Below the pieces are notes generated by a model. That model saw only the letters and a program-made list of their open reading frames with translations, searched no databases and was not told the origin of the DNA. Below, one piece after another: positions 8,184-16,027 of a DNA stretch of 60,115 nucleotides. Origin of the DNA: an uncultured Megasphaera sp. (GTDB lineage: Bacteria > Bacillota > Negativicutes > Veillonellales > Megasphaeraceae); assembly GCF_900539295.1 (NCBI RefSeq), contig NZ_UQBH01000013.1:1-60115 (forward strand), given 5' to 3'. The translations under genes and the position numbers were made by a program. The first letter of the stretch is position 1, and each line of letters begins with the position of its first letter.

Positions 8184-8191
8184 AAACATGG

Positions 8192-8249
8192 CCATTCTCT
8201 GGATTATATCATTTTGAGTGATGTGATACGGAGAATGGTTCTTTTTTTT
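8192..8249 (+). terminator. Terminator after tRNA-Pro
   Basis: Outer stem CCATTCTC / GAGAATGG, inner stem ATCA / TGAT, then T8. Confidence 0.8.
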
Positions 8250-8563
8250 ATACCGACAGGCAGTGGAACTTAATTATGAATAATTTTCCGATAAGGTTTG
8301 ACGGAAATCTTTTTTTTGACGGGCAAATGGCTCGTCCTTTTTTTTAGAGTTTTTTGAGGACAGAGCGTTTTTAGCAGATAAATGAGGGCTTAGACAGATA
8401 TAAGTTTTTGATAATATATTCTTAAAATAGAATTAAAATATGCTTTTATCTTATTTAAAACTTTCTTTATATGCGAATATTTGATAGAATATAAGTATGA
8501 ATAGTATAGTTACCGCCGTCGTATTGTTTTTTGTTGTTCATTGTTAGAGGAGGTTTTTTTATC
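8250..8563 (+). other. AT-rich leader region before acyl-CoA dehydrogenase
   Basis: No gene seen. It holds a second terminator-like hairpin at 8318-8345 (GACGGGC / GCTCGTC with a T-run) and then strongly AT-rich DNA with -10-like boxes (for example TAGAAT near 8484) that may be the dehydrogenase promoter. No clear -35 partner. Confidence 0.5.
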
Positions 8564-9727
8564 ATGGGTTATATTCTCAATAAGGATCAGCAGGATCTCG
8601 TCGCCTTGGCAAGGGACTTTGCGGAAAAGAAAGTAGCTCCCTTTGTGCATGAATTGGATGAAGCAAAAGAACCGGGCCAAAAACTTTTGGATATTTACCA
8701 GGAAGCCGTTGATATCGGCTTTTGCGGCTTAGAGATTCCTGAAGAATACGGCGGCATGGGACAGGATTATTACACGGTTGCTGCTGTTTATGAAGAACTG
8801 TCTAAAGTCGACGCCGGCGTGGCTACGGCTATTGCAGCTTCGGGTCTCGGCCTCAAACCGGTTCTCCAGCACGGCAACGACGCTCAAAAGAAACTGTATG
8901 CAGAATATTTGACCGGTGAAAAGGGCAGCGGTTTCTGCGCATTCTGCCTAACTGAAGCGAACGCAGGTTCCGATGCGGCTGCCGGTACGACGGTTGCTGT
9001 CAAAGAAGGCGATGAATACGTCATCAACGGTACAAAATGCTTCATTACCAACGGCGGCGTCGCTTCCGTTTATACGGTATTTGCCATTACGGACAAATCG
9101 AAGGGCGTAAAAGGCATCTCGGCCTTCATTGTAGAACGTGATCGCCCGGGCGTTTCTGTCGGTAAAGAAGAAGACAAGATGGGTATCCGCCTGTCGAATA
9201 CGACGGAAGTCATTTTCCAGGATGTCCGCATTCCGGCTGATCACCTCATCGGTGAAGAAGGCAAGGGCTTCGTCTATGCTATGCAGACCTTGGACCTCGC
9301 TCGTCCGATGGTAGCTTCCCTGGCTGTCGGTATTGCGCAGCGGGCTATTAATGAAGCCGTCAAATATGCGAAAGAACGCGTTACCTTTGGCAAACCGATC
9401 ATCAAACATGAAGTTATTTCCTTTAAACTGGCTGACATGGACATGAAGACCGAAGTCGCTCGGTCGGCTATCATCAACTTCCTCAACACCTATTATGCCG
9501 AACCGAAACGGAGCTATACTCGTGAAGCAGCTATCGCTAAATGCTTTGCCGGTGACATTTCCGTAGAAGTTGCTTTAGAAGCCGTTCAGATTCTCGGTGG
9601 TTTTGGTTACAGCCGTGAATATCCGGTTGAAAAATTGGTCCGTGATGCTAAGATCATGCAGATTTATGAAGGCACCAATGAAGTTCAGCGCATGGTCATT
9701 GCAGGTTTCGTAGCAGCTCAGAAATAA
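8564..9727 (+). CDS. Acyl-CoA dehydrogenase, short-chain type
   Basis: FAD enzyme of 387 residues that forms the alpha-beta double bond of an acyl-CoA, or runs in reverse as an enoyl-CoA reductase in butyrate or caproate formation, with electron-transfer flavoprotein as partner. Seen: FCAFCLTEANAGSDA and YVINGTKCFITNGG of the FAD and substrate domain, EEDKMGIRLSNTTEVIFQDV, QILGGFGYSREYPVEKLVRD and IYEGTNEVQRM; Glu369 in that last motif is the usual catalytic base of short-chain members. An in-frame start at 8531 lacks a binding site; ATG 8564 follows AGAGGAGG. Single-gene transcript with no etf genes beside it. Exact acyl chain not known. Confidence 0.92.
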   Translation: MGYILNKDQQDLVALARDFAEKKVAPFVHELDEAKEPGQKLLDIYQEAVDIGFCGLEIPEEYGGMGQDYYTVAAVYEELSKVDAGVATAIAASGLGLKPVLQHGNDAQKKLYAEYLTGEKGSGFCAFCLTEANAGSDAAAGTTVAVKEGDEYVINGTKCFITNGGVASVYTVFAITDKSKGVKGISAFIVERDRPGVSVGKEEDKMGIRLSNTTEVIFQDVRIPADHLIGEEGKGFVYAMQTLDLARPMVASLAVGIAQRAINEAVKYAKERVTFGKPIIKHEVISFKLADMDMKTEVARSAIINFLNTYYAEPKRSYTREAAIAKCFAGDISVEVALEAVQILGGFGYSREYPVEKLVRDAKIMQIYEGTNEVQRMVIAGFVAAQK

Positions 9728-9741
9728 GATTATTTTATACG

Positions 9742-9826
9742 AAAAAGACTGTTGTACTTGGCCCCGGCACTTTCCTGTGCCGGGGGCATCGTGAAGAATT
9801 CCGGCGTGTACGACAGTCTTTTTTAT
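9742..9826 (+). terminator. Terminator after acyl-CoA dehydrogenase
   Basis: Long composite hairpin: outer arms AAAAAGACTGT / ACAGTCTTTTTT enclosing a GC-rich inner hairpin CCCCGGCAC / GTGCCGGGG. The outer T-run ends at 9826. Confidence 0.8.
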
Positions 9827-9928
9827 TTTAGGTACGGCTTTTTGACGGACTGCAAGACGCTGTGTTTTTTTAGGTGAAATTAGGCTTTTAAAGGGGTGTA
9901 AAATAAGTGTAAAGCAAGGCTGCCGGCG

Positions 9929-9957
9929 TTGAGAAAGTTTGTGTACAGGAATATAAT
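9929..9957 (+). promoter_or_regulatory. Promoter of the pyruvate kinase-like gene
   Basis: TTGAGA (9929-9934), exactly 17 bp, then consensus TATAAT (9952-9957). The expected transcript start (about 9964) falls on the in-frame ATG at 9965, so that ATG would be leaderless and is unlikely to be the start. Confidence 0.75.
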
Positions 9958-9997
9958 AAATTATATGAATAAAAATCATGCAAATGGGGTGAATGAA

Positions 9998-11518
9998 TTG
10001 GAACAAGATATATATCCATCAGCGAAAGAGCTTTACGACGTCCTTTGCAGACTGCGGAAGGACGTCCTCTCGCGGGGCGACGCCTTATACCGGCAGTGGA
10101 AGCCTCTGATACAGCGGAGACACTTTACCTATAGTGCTTGGAATATGGCCTTTTACTTGGCTCTTCGCTGTCATGATCTGCGAAAGATACAGCGTTCACT
10201 GCTGCCCTTTGGCCTGTCGTCCCTCGGACGAGGCGAAGCCCGGGCCATTACTAATCTCGATGCCGTCATGGCCTCCCTGGGCCGTATCTGCCGGGAGCCG
10301 GAACAGAACCTCGTTCCTTATCCGCAGCAGCGGCGATTTTTCTATGGCGACGGCCTCTTAACCTACAATACGGGGCGGATTTTTGGAACGGGTAAGACCG
10401 GGACGAGAATCATGGTGACATTGCCTACTGAAGCAGCAGAGGACAACGGAATCCTTATCCGCGACTTAGTGGCAGCCGGCATGGACTGTGCTCGCATCAA
10501 CTGCGCTCACGACTCACAGGAACTTTGGGGGACGATGATTTCCTATATTCGGCGGGCCGAACAAGAAACGGGAAATCACTGCAAGGTTTACATGGATCTG
10601 GCAGGGCCGAAAGTTCGCATCGAGTCGGTTCTGCTTCGCTATAGTGAAGCGCGGGTCATGCCCGGCGAACAGGTCTTTTTAGTATCCGGACCGATTTCAG
10701 CCTATCCTGAAGAGTATAAAGGAAATATCGTCATTTCGTGCAGTATCCCCGAAGTCTTTGAACACATGGAAGCCGGTCAGCCGGTCCTTATCGATGACGG
10801 AAAAATTCGGGCTATCGTTGAGAAAGTGACGCCTGAAGGGGCTTATTTGACCATTACCTATACGAAGCCCTTGGGCGGGAAAATAAAGAATGAAAAGAGT
10901 CTGAACTTCCCGCAGACGCCGATGAAATTGTCGCCTCTTACGGACAAAGACAAAGAAGATTTGGATTTTGTCGTACAGTATGCCGATGCCATCGGGTACT
11001 CCTTCGTTAAATCGGCGGCCGACGTGGCCCTCCTGCAGGGGGAACTTCAAAAACGCTGCGGCAAAGCTTACCGCCAAATTGCCCTGGTAGCTAAAATTGA
11101 AAACCAGGAAGCCGTAGATAACCTGCCGGAAATCATCGTTCAGGCCGCGTCAAAACAGCCCCTCGGCATCATGATTGCCCGAAGTGACTTGGCCGTTGAA
11201 GTCGGCTATCGGAGACTTGCCGAACTGCAGGAAGAAATCATGTGGATCTGTGAAGCGGCCCACGTGCCGGTCATTTGGGCGACCCAAGTCCTTGAAAATC
11301 TGGTCAAAAAAGGCCTTCCGTCGCGAGCTGAAATTACCGACGCCGCCATGGGGGAACGGGCCGAATGCGTTATGCTCAATAAAGGACCGTACATCGTAGA
11401 AGCCGTCACAGCCCTGACTAACATCCTATTGCGCATGGAACAACACCAGCATAAGAAAACATCCCAGCTGCGGGCCCTGCACATCGCCCAAAATATGTTT
11501 GAAAACGGAAAACTATAA
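9998..11518 (+). CDS. Pyruvate kinase-like protein with N-terminal extension
   Basis: 506 residues. An N-terminal helical region of about 135 residues (FTYSAWNMAFYLALRCHDL, LLPFGLSSLGRGEARAI) precedes a pyruvate kinase TIM barrel. Seen: DLAGPKVRI where classical enzymes have DTKGPEIRT; Lys366 in VAKIENQEA is the expected catalytic Lys; GIMIARSDLAVEVG and VIWATQVLENL match the metal and substrate blocks. Differences: TLPTEA for TLGPAS, INCAHD for LNFSHG, MLNKGPY for MLSGETA, and the protein stops after the barrel, with no C-terminal allosteric domain. Lys205 sits where K+-dependent enzymes have Glu, and Lys there goes with K+ independence. Start TTG 9998 is chosen because GGGGTG lies 6 bases upstream and the promoter overlaps earlier starts. 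It could be a pyruvate kinase or a relative with another reaction. Confidence 0.75.
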   Translation: MEQDIYPSAKELYDVLCRLRKDVLSRGDALYRQWKPLIQRRHFTYSAWNMAFYLALRCHDLRKIQRSLLPFGLSSLGRGEARAITNLDAVMASLGRICREPEQNLVPYPQQRRFFYGDGLLTYNTGRIFGTGKTGTRIMVTLPTEAAEDNGILIRDLVAAGMDCARINCAHDSQELWGTMISYIRRAEQETGNHCKVYMDLAGPKVRIESVLLRYSEARVMPGEQVFLVSGPISAYPEEYKGNIVISCSIPEVFEHMEAGQPVLIDDGKIRAIVEKVTPEGAYLTITYTKPLGGKIKNEKSLNFPQTPMKLSPLTDKDKEDLDFVVQYADAIGYSFVKSAADVALLQGELQKRCGKAYRQIALVAKIENQEAVDNLPEIIVQAASKQPLGIMIARSDLAVEVGYRRLAELQEEIMWICEAAHVPVIWATQVLENLVKKGLPSRAEITDAAMGERAECVMLNKGPYIVEAVTALTNILLRMEQHQHKKTSQLRALHIAQNMFENGKL

Positions 11519-11529
11519 AGTGAACATAA

Positions 11530-11572
11530 AAAATCAGAGAAGGAATGAAGTCCATTCCTTCTCTGATTTTTT
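11530..11572. terminator. Bidirectional terminator
   Basis: 16-bp perfect stem (AATCAGAGAAGGAATG / CATTCCTTCTCTGATT) with A and T runs, between convergent genes. Confidence 0.9.
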
Positions 11573-11600
11573 GTTTGGCAGTCCTTTTTTAGGTCTTGTA

Positions 11601-12083
11601 TCAACTATTCCATCCTAAGCCAATTCTTGTGACAACGCCGTTTTTTATATGAAAGACCATGTCGAGGCCATTACCCGGTTTATACCAAAGTTCCGGATGC
11701 GTAGGGGCAAAGCGGATATCCGGCTGGCCGTAGGTCCGGATGACGTCTTCCCGGGTGGAACCGACGTGAATCCCTGACGGGGTAGCAAAGCCGTTATTGG
11801 CCGTAATGTTAATCATAACTATTTCAAAGGGACCGCTCTGATAGTCACTTTGAGCATAGAGATACACGGAGTCGCCGTAATGCATTTTTTGAGCATAGAC
11901 TTGGATGCCGGCAGCATAGCTGACTTCACCCTTTAGGGGTTCGCCATAGATTTGAATCATTTCCTGAACCGGCATGCCCGGGTAGATGCCGCCTAAAACG
12001 GCTTCATTTAAGGGAACTTTTGCCATGGCGATACTTCCGGAACAAACGAGTATTGCCAAAACGGAGAGAAGCTTCTTTTTCAT
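11601..12083 (-). CDS. Exported protein with two BamE/SmpA-like repeats
   Basis: 160 residues. Signal peptide MKKKLLSVLAILVCSGSIAMA with likely cleavage after AMA, so exported. The mature part has two related segments: GGIYPGMPVQEMIQIYGEP (about 31-49) and GIHVGSTREDVIRTYGQPD (about 103-121), each of the form G-x-x-x-G-x-x-x-x-x-V/M-I-x-x-Y-G-x-P, which resembles the motif of SmpA/OmlA-type envelope proteins. No lipobox Cys, so soluble rather than a lipoprotein. Ribosome binding site is weak (AAAGGTTGG, rather far). Followed by a shared terminator. Function unknown; an envelope role is inference. Confidence 0.65.
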   Translation of the reverse strand: MKKKLLSVLAILVCSGSIAMAKVPLNEAVLGGIYPGMPVQEMIQIYGEPLKGEVSYAAGIQVYAQKMHYGDSVYLYAQSDYQSGPFEIVMINITANNGFATPSGIHVGSTREDVIRTYGQPDIRFAPTHPELWYKPGNGLDMVFHIKNGVVTRIGLGWNS

Positions 12084-12179
12084 GAGTGGAATGCACCAAC
12101 CTTTCTTTGACAGGAAGATAAGTTACTCTTTAATTCAGTGCTAAGACCTTTGTGTTTCGGAGCTCACCTTGCAGCATCG

Positions 12180-12626
12180 TCATGATTGGGCTGAAATCTT
12201 CTTTGTATTCTGTATGGCTCGTTCTTTTATTATCGGGTAAGCATGGCGAATCATGACGAATACGTTTGTCAATTTACGCCATTCTCCATTTTGATACCTG
12301 TTTTCATAATCGGACGTAAAATATAAATCAGATGTCTGTTTATACTCTTTAAAATAGACCGTATTCTGAGAACGCATGGGATATTCTGCGGACTTATCAT
12401 AGGTAACGAAATAGTCCAGAGCAGCAATGATGATATATTCCGGCGTGTCCTTCACGACGACGGCCGAGGATAAATCAACGGCCGATCCGTGGTGGGTACC
12501 CGTATCCCAAATCAAATAATTCTGTGCATCGTCAAAATACCTTGGCTTGGCAGACACATCATGCAGCGGAAAGGCAAGGGCAAATAAAAAGACAAACGCG
12601 CATAGTCCCTGAAGTATTCTTCTCAT
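12180..12626 (-). CDS. Exported protein of unknown function
   Basis: 148 residues with signal peptide MRRILQGLCAFVFLFALAFP and likely cleavage at VSA. The mature part carries YLIWDTGTHHGSAVDLSS and NTVYFKEYKQTSDLYFTSD, followed by a WRKLTNVFVMIRHAYPIIKE tail; I do not recognise a family. An in-frame ATG at 12656 is less likely than ATG 12626, which has AGGAGGTG 5 bases upstream. It lies 96 bases before the repeat protein on the same strand and may share its transcript. Confidence 0.65.
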   Translation of the reverse strand: MRRILQGLCAFVFLFALAFPLHDVSAKPRYFDDAQNYLIWDTGTHHGSAVDLSSAVVVKDTPEYIIIAALDYFVTYDKSAEYPMRSQNTVYFKEYKQTSDLYFTSDYENRYQNGEWRKLTNVFVMIRHAYPIIKERAIQNTKKISAQS

Positions 12627-12765
12627 CACGGCACCTCCTGAAAATCCACTTCCCATAGCGTATTCGCTTTCTTTCTCGTATCAAAACATATATTATCATT
12701 ATACACTAAAAATATAATTTTGTTAAAATTATATAAATTGATTTTAAGGATGCCTTACGAGGTGA

Positions 12766-12915
12766 TTTAGCAGAAATACAGATCCAATTATCTTACTTCT
12801 ACTTGTAGCGTCGTATTGTAATCATGAAGCATTCCTGATGGGGGATTTAAAGGGCCAAGAATTTGGTTCAGACATATGGGTGTTAGGTGCGAATAGGACG
12901 ATTTATACTTCCTGA
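12766..12915 (+). other. Open stretch without a start, possible gene remnant
   Basis: A reading frame runs stop-free from after the TGA near 12763 to TGA at 12913-12915 but has no usable start in its first half; a 25-codon piece from ATG 12838 reads MGDLKGQEFGSDIWVLGAN and ends in NRTIYTS. A hydrophobic run (IILLLLVASYC) precedes it. It may be a decayed exported-protein gene or chance. Apart from the flavodoxin regulatory region, nothing else is seen between 12627 and 13028. Confidence 0.2.
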
Positions 12916-12923
12916 GCGATAAA

Positions 12924-12984
12924 TAAAAATAATTATCAATTTGTTGCAAATGCAACGGATTTTTCTTTGTTTTTATGGTATAGT
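12924..12984 (+). promoter_or_regulatory. Fur-like box and promoter of flavodoxin gene
   Basis: TAAAAATAATTATCA (12924-12938) fits the 7-1-7 Fur pattern TGATAAT-N-ATTATCA at 12 of 14 positions, with a perfect right half. Extended -10 TGGTATAGT ends at 12984. Between them is a 6-bp inverted repeat GTTGCA-AA-TGCAAC (12943-12956). Iron-dependent repression is the likely reading. Confidence 0.55.
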
Positions 12985-13028
12985 AAGGCCACAGAAAGAT
13001 ACTTATTTTAATGAAAGGGGATGGGATT

Positions 13029-13484
13029 ATGAAAGCTTTAGTCTTGTACTCCTCCGAAACGGGAAGAACGAAAAAATTAGCCGAAGCGGTCCGCTCTGTT
13101 TTACCGGCGAATACGGATTTTCTGCCTATGGAACAGGCTCCAGAACACTTCGATGATTACGATATTGTCTTTGTCGGCGTTTGGTTCTTGAACCTTAAGC
13201 TTGACGAAAAGTCGCGGGCTGTTTTGCCGCGCCTGAAGGCTAAGAAAGCAGCCATCTTTGCTACGATGCATCGCGACCTTTTCTCGGACGATATCTCAAA
13301 GAACCTTCGTCAGGCCGTCGAACTGCTGCCGGCTGGCGTCTGGGTTGCCGGCACGCACGTCGTCTATGTCGATGAAAGCATGGCAGAACTGCCCTTGGGC
13401 GTTGATGAACTGCTCGATACGGAAAGCGTACAGAACTTCGCCGAAAATACATACAGCCGTCTGGAAAATGATCCGGCTGCTTAA
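13029..13484 (+). CDS. Flavodoxin family protein
   Basis: FMN electron carrier or related reductase, 151 residues, cytoplasmic. Seen: N-terminal FMN phosphate loop LYSSETGRTKKLAEAV, then DYDIVFVGVWFLNLKLDEKS and KAAIFATMHRDLFSDD, arranged as in flavodoxins. ATG 13029 follows AAAGGGGATGGG; an earlier in-frame ATG at 13011 has no good site. Its own promoter carries a Fur-like box, which fits the known use of flavodoxins in place of ferredoxins when iron is short (inference). Followed at once by the tRNA-Ala promoter. Partner proteins not identified in the window. Confidence 0.82.
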   Translation: MKALVLYSSETGRTKKLAEAVRSVLPANTDFLPMEQAPEHFDDYDIVFVGVWFLNLKLDEKSRAVLPRLKAKKAAIFATMHRDLFSDDISKNLRQAVELLPAGVWVAGTHVVYVDESMAELPLGVDELLDTESVQNFAENTYSRLENDPAA

Positions 13485-13490
13485 AAATGC

Positions 13491-13520
13491 TTGACAGTAA
13501 CCGGCTGTTAATGCTATAAT
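13491..13520 (+). promoter_or_regulatory. tRNA-Ala promoter
   Basis: TTGACA (13491-13496), 18-bp spacer, TATAAT (13515-13520), 20 bases before the tRNA. Confidence 0.85.
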
Positions 13521-13540
13521 CTCTTTTGTAGCCAATACAT

Positions 13541-13616
<76 letters not shown>

Positions 13617-13629
13617 TAAGAAATGTGAT

Positions 13630-13663
13630 AACCACGCAGTTTGCGAACTGCGTGGTTATTTTT
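13630..13663 (+). terminator. Terminator after tRNA-Ala
   Basis: 12-bp perfect stem AACCACGCAGTT / AACTGCGTGGTT, loop TGCG, then a T-rich run. From here to 13868 the only support is an extended -10 (TGATATAAT, ending 13811) for the ABC-F gene. Confidence 0.88.
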
Positions 13664-13868
13664 ATAATCTCCCTAATACTAAGGTATAGTCATTTGTGGG
13701 GGCAATTTAAAAGATTTCCCATGAAGATGCGTGTGCAGACAGGATAAGCTCTGTCCTGAGGCTGTCCTTCGGACTTCCTTCGTTGAGGCAGCGGCCTTTT
13801 CATGATATAATTATTACTTATGATGAGACTGGATTTTTATTTCTTGCAGGAGGGTAAGGTTACTATAT

Positions 13869-15770
13869 ATGGGCAGTATTAAGGTACAGAAGTTGGGCAA
13901 ATCTTTTGGAGTGCGTTCCGTATTCCATGATGTCAGTTTTGAAATCCGCCGCGGCGAACGAATCGGCCTTATTGGGGCTAATGGTGCCGGGAAGTCGACG
14001 CTCCTCAAGTGTCTTATCGGGGAAGAGGAGTACGATGACGGAGCTTTTATCGTGTCGGAAGGGGAGTCTATCGGCTATCTGCAGCAGGATGTGACCTATG
14101 ACGACGATATTACTCTGGGCCAGACGATTACCGAGGCCTGGCAGGATGTCATGCGCATGGAAAAGGACTTAAAGGACCTTGAAAAGGAGATGCAGTCCCG
14201 TCCCGATGACGAAGGGCTGATGAACCGCTATGCCCGCCTTCAGGAACGGTTTGAATGGCTCGGCGGCTACGAATACGAATCGATGTCCCGTAAAATCGTC
14301 CGCGGTCTCGGCTTTTCTGAAGCCGATATGGATCGACCGGTCCAAAGTTTTTCCGGTGGTCAGAAGACGCGCATCAATTTAGCCAAGGCCTTAGTGCGGC
14401 GGCCGGACTATCTCTTCCTCGACGAACCGACGAACCATCTCGACATGGATATGCTGGAATGGCTCGAAGGCTACCTCTTGTCGTATGGCGGCGGCATCCT
14501 CATCGTCTCGCATGACCGCTACTTTTTGGACCGCGTAGCGACGGGAATCTTGGAACTGTCCCACGGCAAGGTGACCAAGTACAAGGGCAATTATTCGCGT
14601 TACGTCGAACAGCACGATCAGCAGCAATTGGCTCTCGAAAGGGCTTATAAAAAGCAGCAGGAACACATCCACGAGACGGAAGAATATATTCGTAAGTATA
14701 AGGCAGGCATCAAAGCCAAACAGGCTCGGGGCCGCCAGTCCCAGCTCGATCGGCTGGAACGAATCGAATGGCAGCCCGACGATGCAGGTCTTCACTTTAC
14801 CTTCAAGCCTGCCGAAGAGTGCGGCCAAAAGGTACTGACCCTTGATAAGGTCAGCGGTGGTTTTGCCGACAGGCAGCTCTTCGACCACTTGTCGCTCCTC
14901 CTGCGGCGCGGTGAAGCGGCTGCCCTCATCGGCCCCAACGGGGCCGGCAAGACGACCCTCATTCGCATGATCATGGGGGAAAAAGAACCGACAGACGGTC
15001 ACATTACCTTGGGCAGCAAGGTTCATATCGGCTACTTTGCCCAGGAACACACGGAACTTCACGGGGCCTGGACGGTCCTTGAAGAGATCATGAATGCCTT
15101 CAGTTACGGCGAAGACGAAGCCCGGTCGGCTTTAGGCCACTTCCTTTTCCGCGGCGACGACGTCTTTAAAGTCATCGACAGCCTCAGCGGCGGTGAACAG
15201 GCTCGATTGGCCCTGCTTAAACTCTTTCTGCAGGGGCCTAATTTCCTCATCCTCGACGAACCGACGAACCACTTGGATATTCCGACGCGGGAAGTCCTTG
15301 AACAGGCTCTCCTCGATTTTGGCGGGACCTATCTCGTCATCTCTCATGACCGTTACTTCCTCGATAAGATTACCCAGCGGACTCTGGTCCTTGAAAACAA
15401 ACAGTTGACGGAATACGTCGGAAATTACAGCTATTATCGGGAAAAACTTCGGGAGGCAGAAACGTTAGCTGCCGAAAACAATCCCCAAGAAATGCCGGAA
15501 AAAGGTACTGCGCCTAAGAAGCCCTCTGTTCCGGTTCAGGCTGTAAAGGTGCAAAAGGCGCCTGCATACGGTCAAGAAGCGAAGCTTCAAAAGTTAGAGC
15601 TGAAGATTGCCGAACTTGAAGCGACGGTCAAGATGTATGAGGTCAAGATGAACATGCCGGAAAATCAGACCGATGCTGAGGCCATGATGAGCCTGACAAC
15701 AGAGTATGAAGAAGCGCAGGCCAAGCTCGATGCTGCCTATGAAGAGTGGGAAGAACTGGCTGAATCTTAA
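13869..15770 (+). CDS. ABC-F family ATPase (YdiF/Uup-like)
   Basis: 633 residues, soluble tandem ATPase without membrane segments, expected to act on the ribosome. Seen: first Walker A GANGAGKST (about 36-44), signature SFSGGQKTRINLAKAL and DEPTNHLD; a charged linker between domains (KQQEHIHETEEYIRKYKAG) that corresponds to the P-site interaction motif; second Walker A GPNGAGKTT (about 355-363), SLSGGEQARLALLKL and a second DEPTNHLD; then a Pro/Lys-rich hinge and a C-terminal coiled coil (LQKLELKIAELEATVKMYE). ATG 13869 follows GGAGGGTAAGG. This layout matches housekeeping translation factors such as YdiF or Uup; antibiotic resistance is possible but not indicated. Confidence 0.9.
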   Translation: MGSIKVQKLGKSFGVRSVFHDVSFEIRRGERIGLIGANGAGKSTLLKCLIGEEEYDDGAFIVSEGESIGYLQQDVTYDDDITLGQTITEAWQDVMRMEKDLKDLEKEMQSRPDDEGLMNRYARLQERFEWLGGYEYESMSRKIVRGLGFSEADMDRPVQSFSGGQKTRINLAKALVRRPDYLFLDEPTNHLDMDMLEWLEGYLLSYGGGILIVSHDRYFLDRVATGILELSHGKVTKYKGNYSRYVEQHDQQQLALERAYKKQQEHIHETEEYIRKYKAGIKAKQARGRQSQLDRLERIEWQPDDAGLHFTFKPAEECGQKVLTLDKVSGGFADRQLFDHLSLLLRRGEAAALIGPNGAGKTTLIRMIMGEKEPTDGHITLGSKVHIGYFAQEHTELHGAWTVLEEIMNAFSYGEDEARSALGHFLFRGDDVFKVIDSLSGGEQARLALLKLFLQGPNFLILDEPTNHLDIPTREVLEQALLDFGGTYLVISHDRYFLDKITQRTLVLENKQLTEYVGNYSYYREKLREAETLAAENNPQEMPEKGTAPKKPSVPVQAVKVQKAPAYGQEAKLQKLELKIAELEATVKMYEVKMNMPENQTDAEAMMSLTTEYEEAQAKLDAAYEEWEELAES

Positions 15771-15863
15771 TCAAGCATAGAAGATATAAAAAATAAATAT
15801 AACCGGTAAAAGCGATGCTGCCGTAAAACGTAAAACTTTATGTAAAAATCACGGTTTTTCGTT

Positions 15864-15896
15864 TTAGGATAAGAGGTAAAATACCTCTTATCCTAA
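15864..15896. repeat. Perfect 15-bp inverted repeat without T-run
   Basis: TTAGGATAAGAGGTA / TACCTCTTATCCTAA with a 3-base loop. No T-run follows on either strand, so it is not a standard terminator. It lies 20 bp ahead of the lactate dehydrogenase -35 box and could be a protein-binding site. Confidence 0.6.
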
Positions 15897-15915
15897 TAAA
15901 TGAAGAAAAAGTGGC

Positions 15916-15943
15916 TTTACAAGTCTTTTGGATATGGTATACT
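15916..15943 (+). promoter_or_regulatory. D-lactate dehydrogenase promoter
   Basis: TTTACA (15916-15921), 16-bp spacer, extended -10 TGGTATACT ending at 15943. Confidence 0.7.
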
Positions 15944-16027
15944 ATGTTCAACTTCCATGAAGAAGTGAAATTACTATAGCTTTTTGGAATACTTAAATCC
16001 AGACTGACAGAGGGGAAGCGTTTATAT

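Noticed and set aside
8101..8190. tRNA-Pro as an integration site for a mobile element next to the membrane-protein triplet
   Set aside because: No integrase, no direct repeat of the tRNA 3' end, and no composition change seen.
13869..15770. ABC-F gene as an antibiotic resistance determinant
   Set aside because: The linker and C-terminal coiled coil look like housekeeping YdiF/Uup-type factors, and no resistance-type leader peptide or mobile context is visible.
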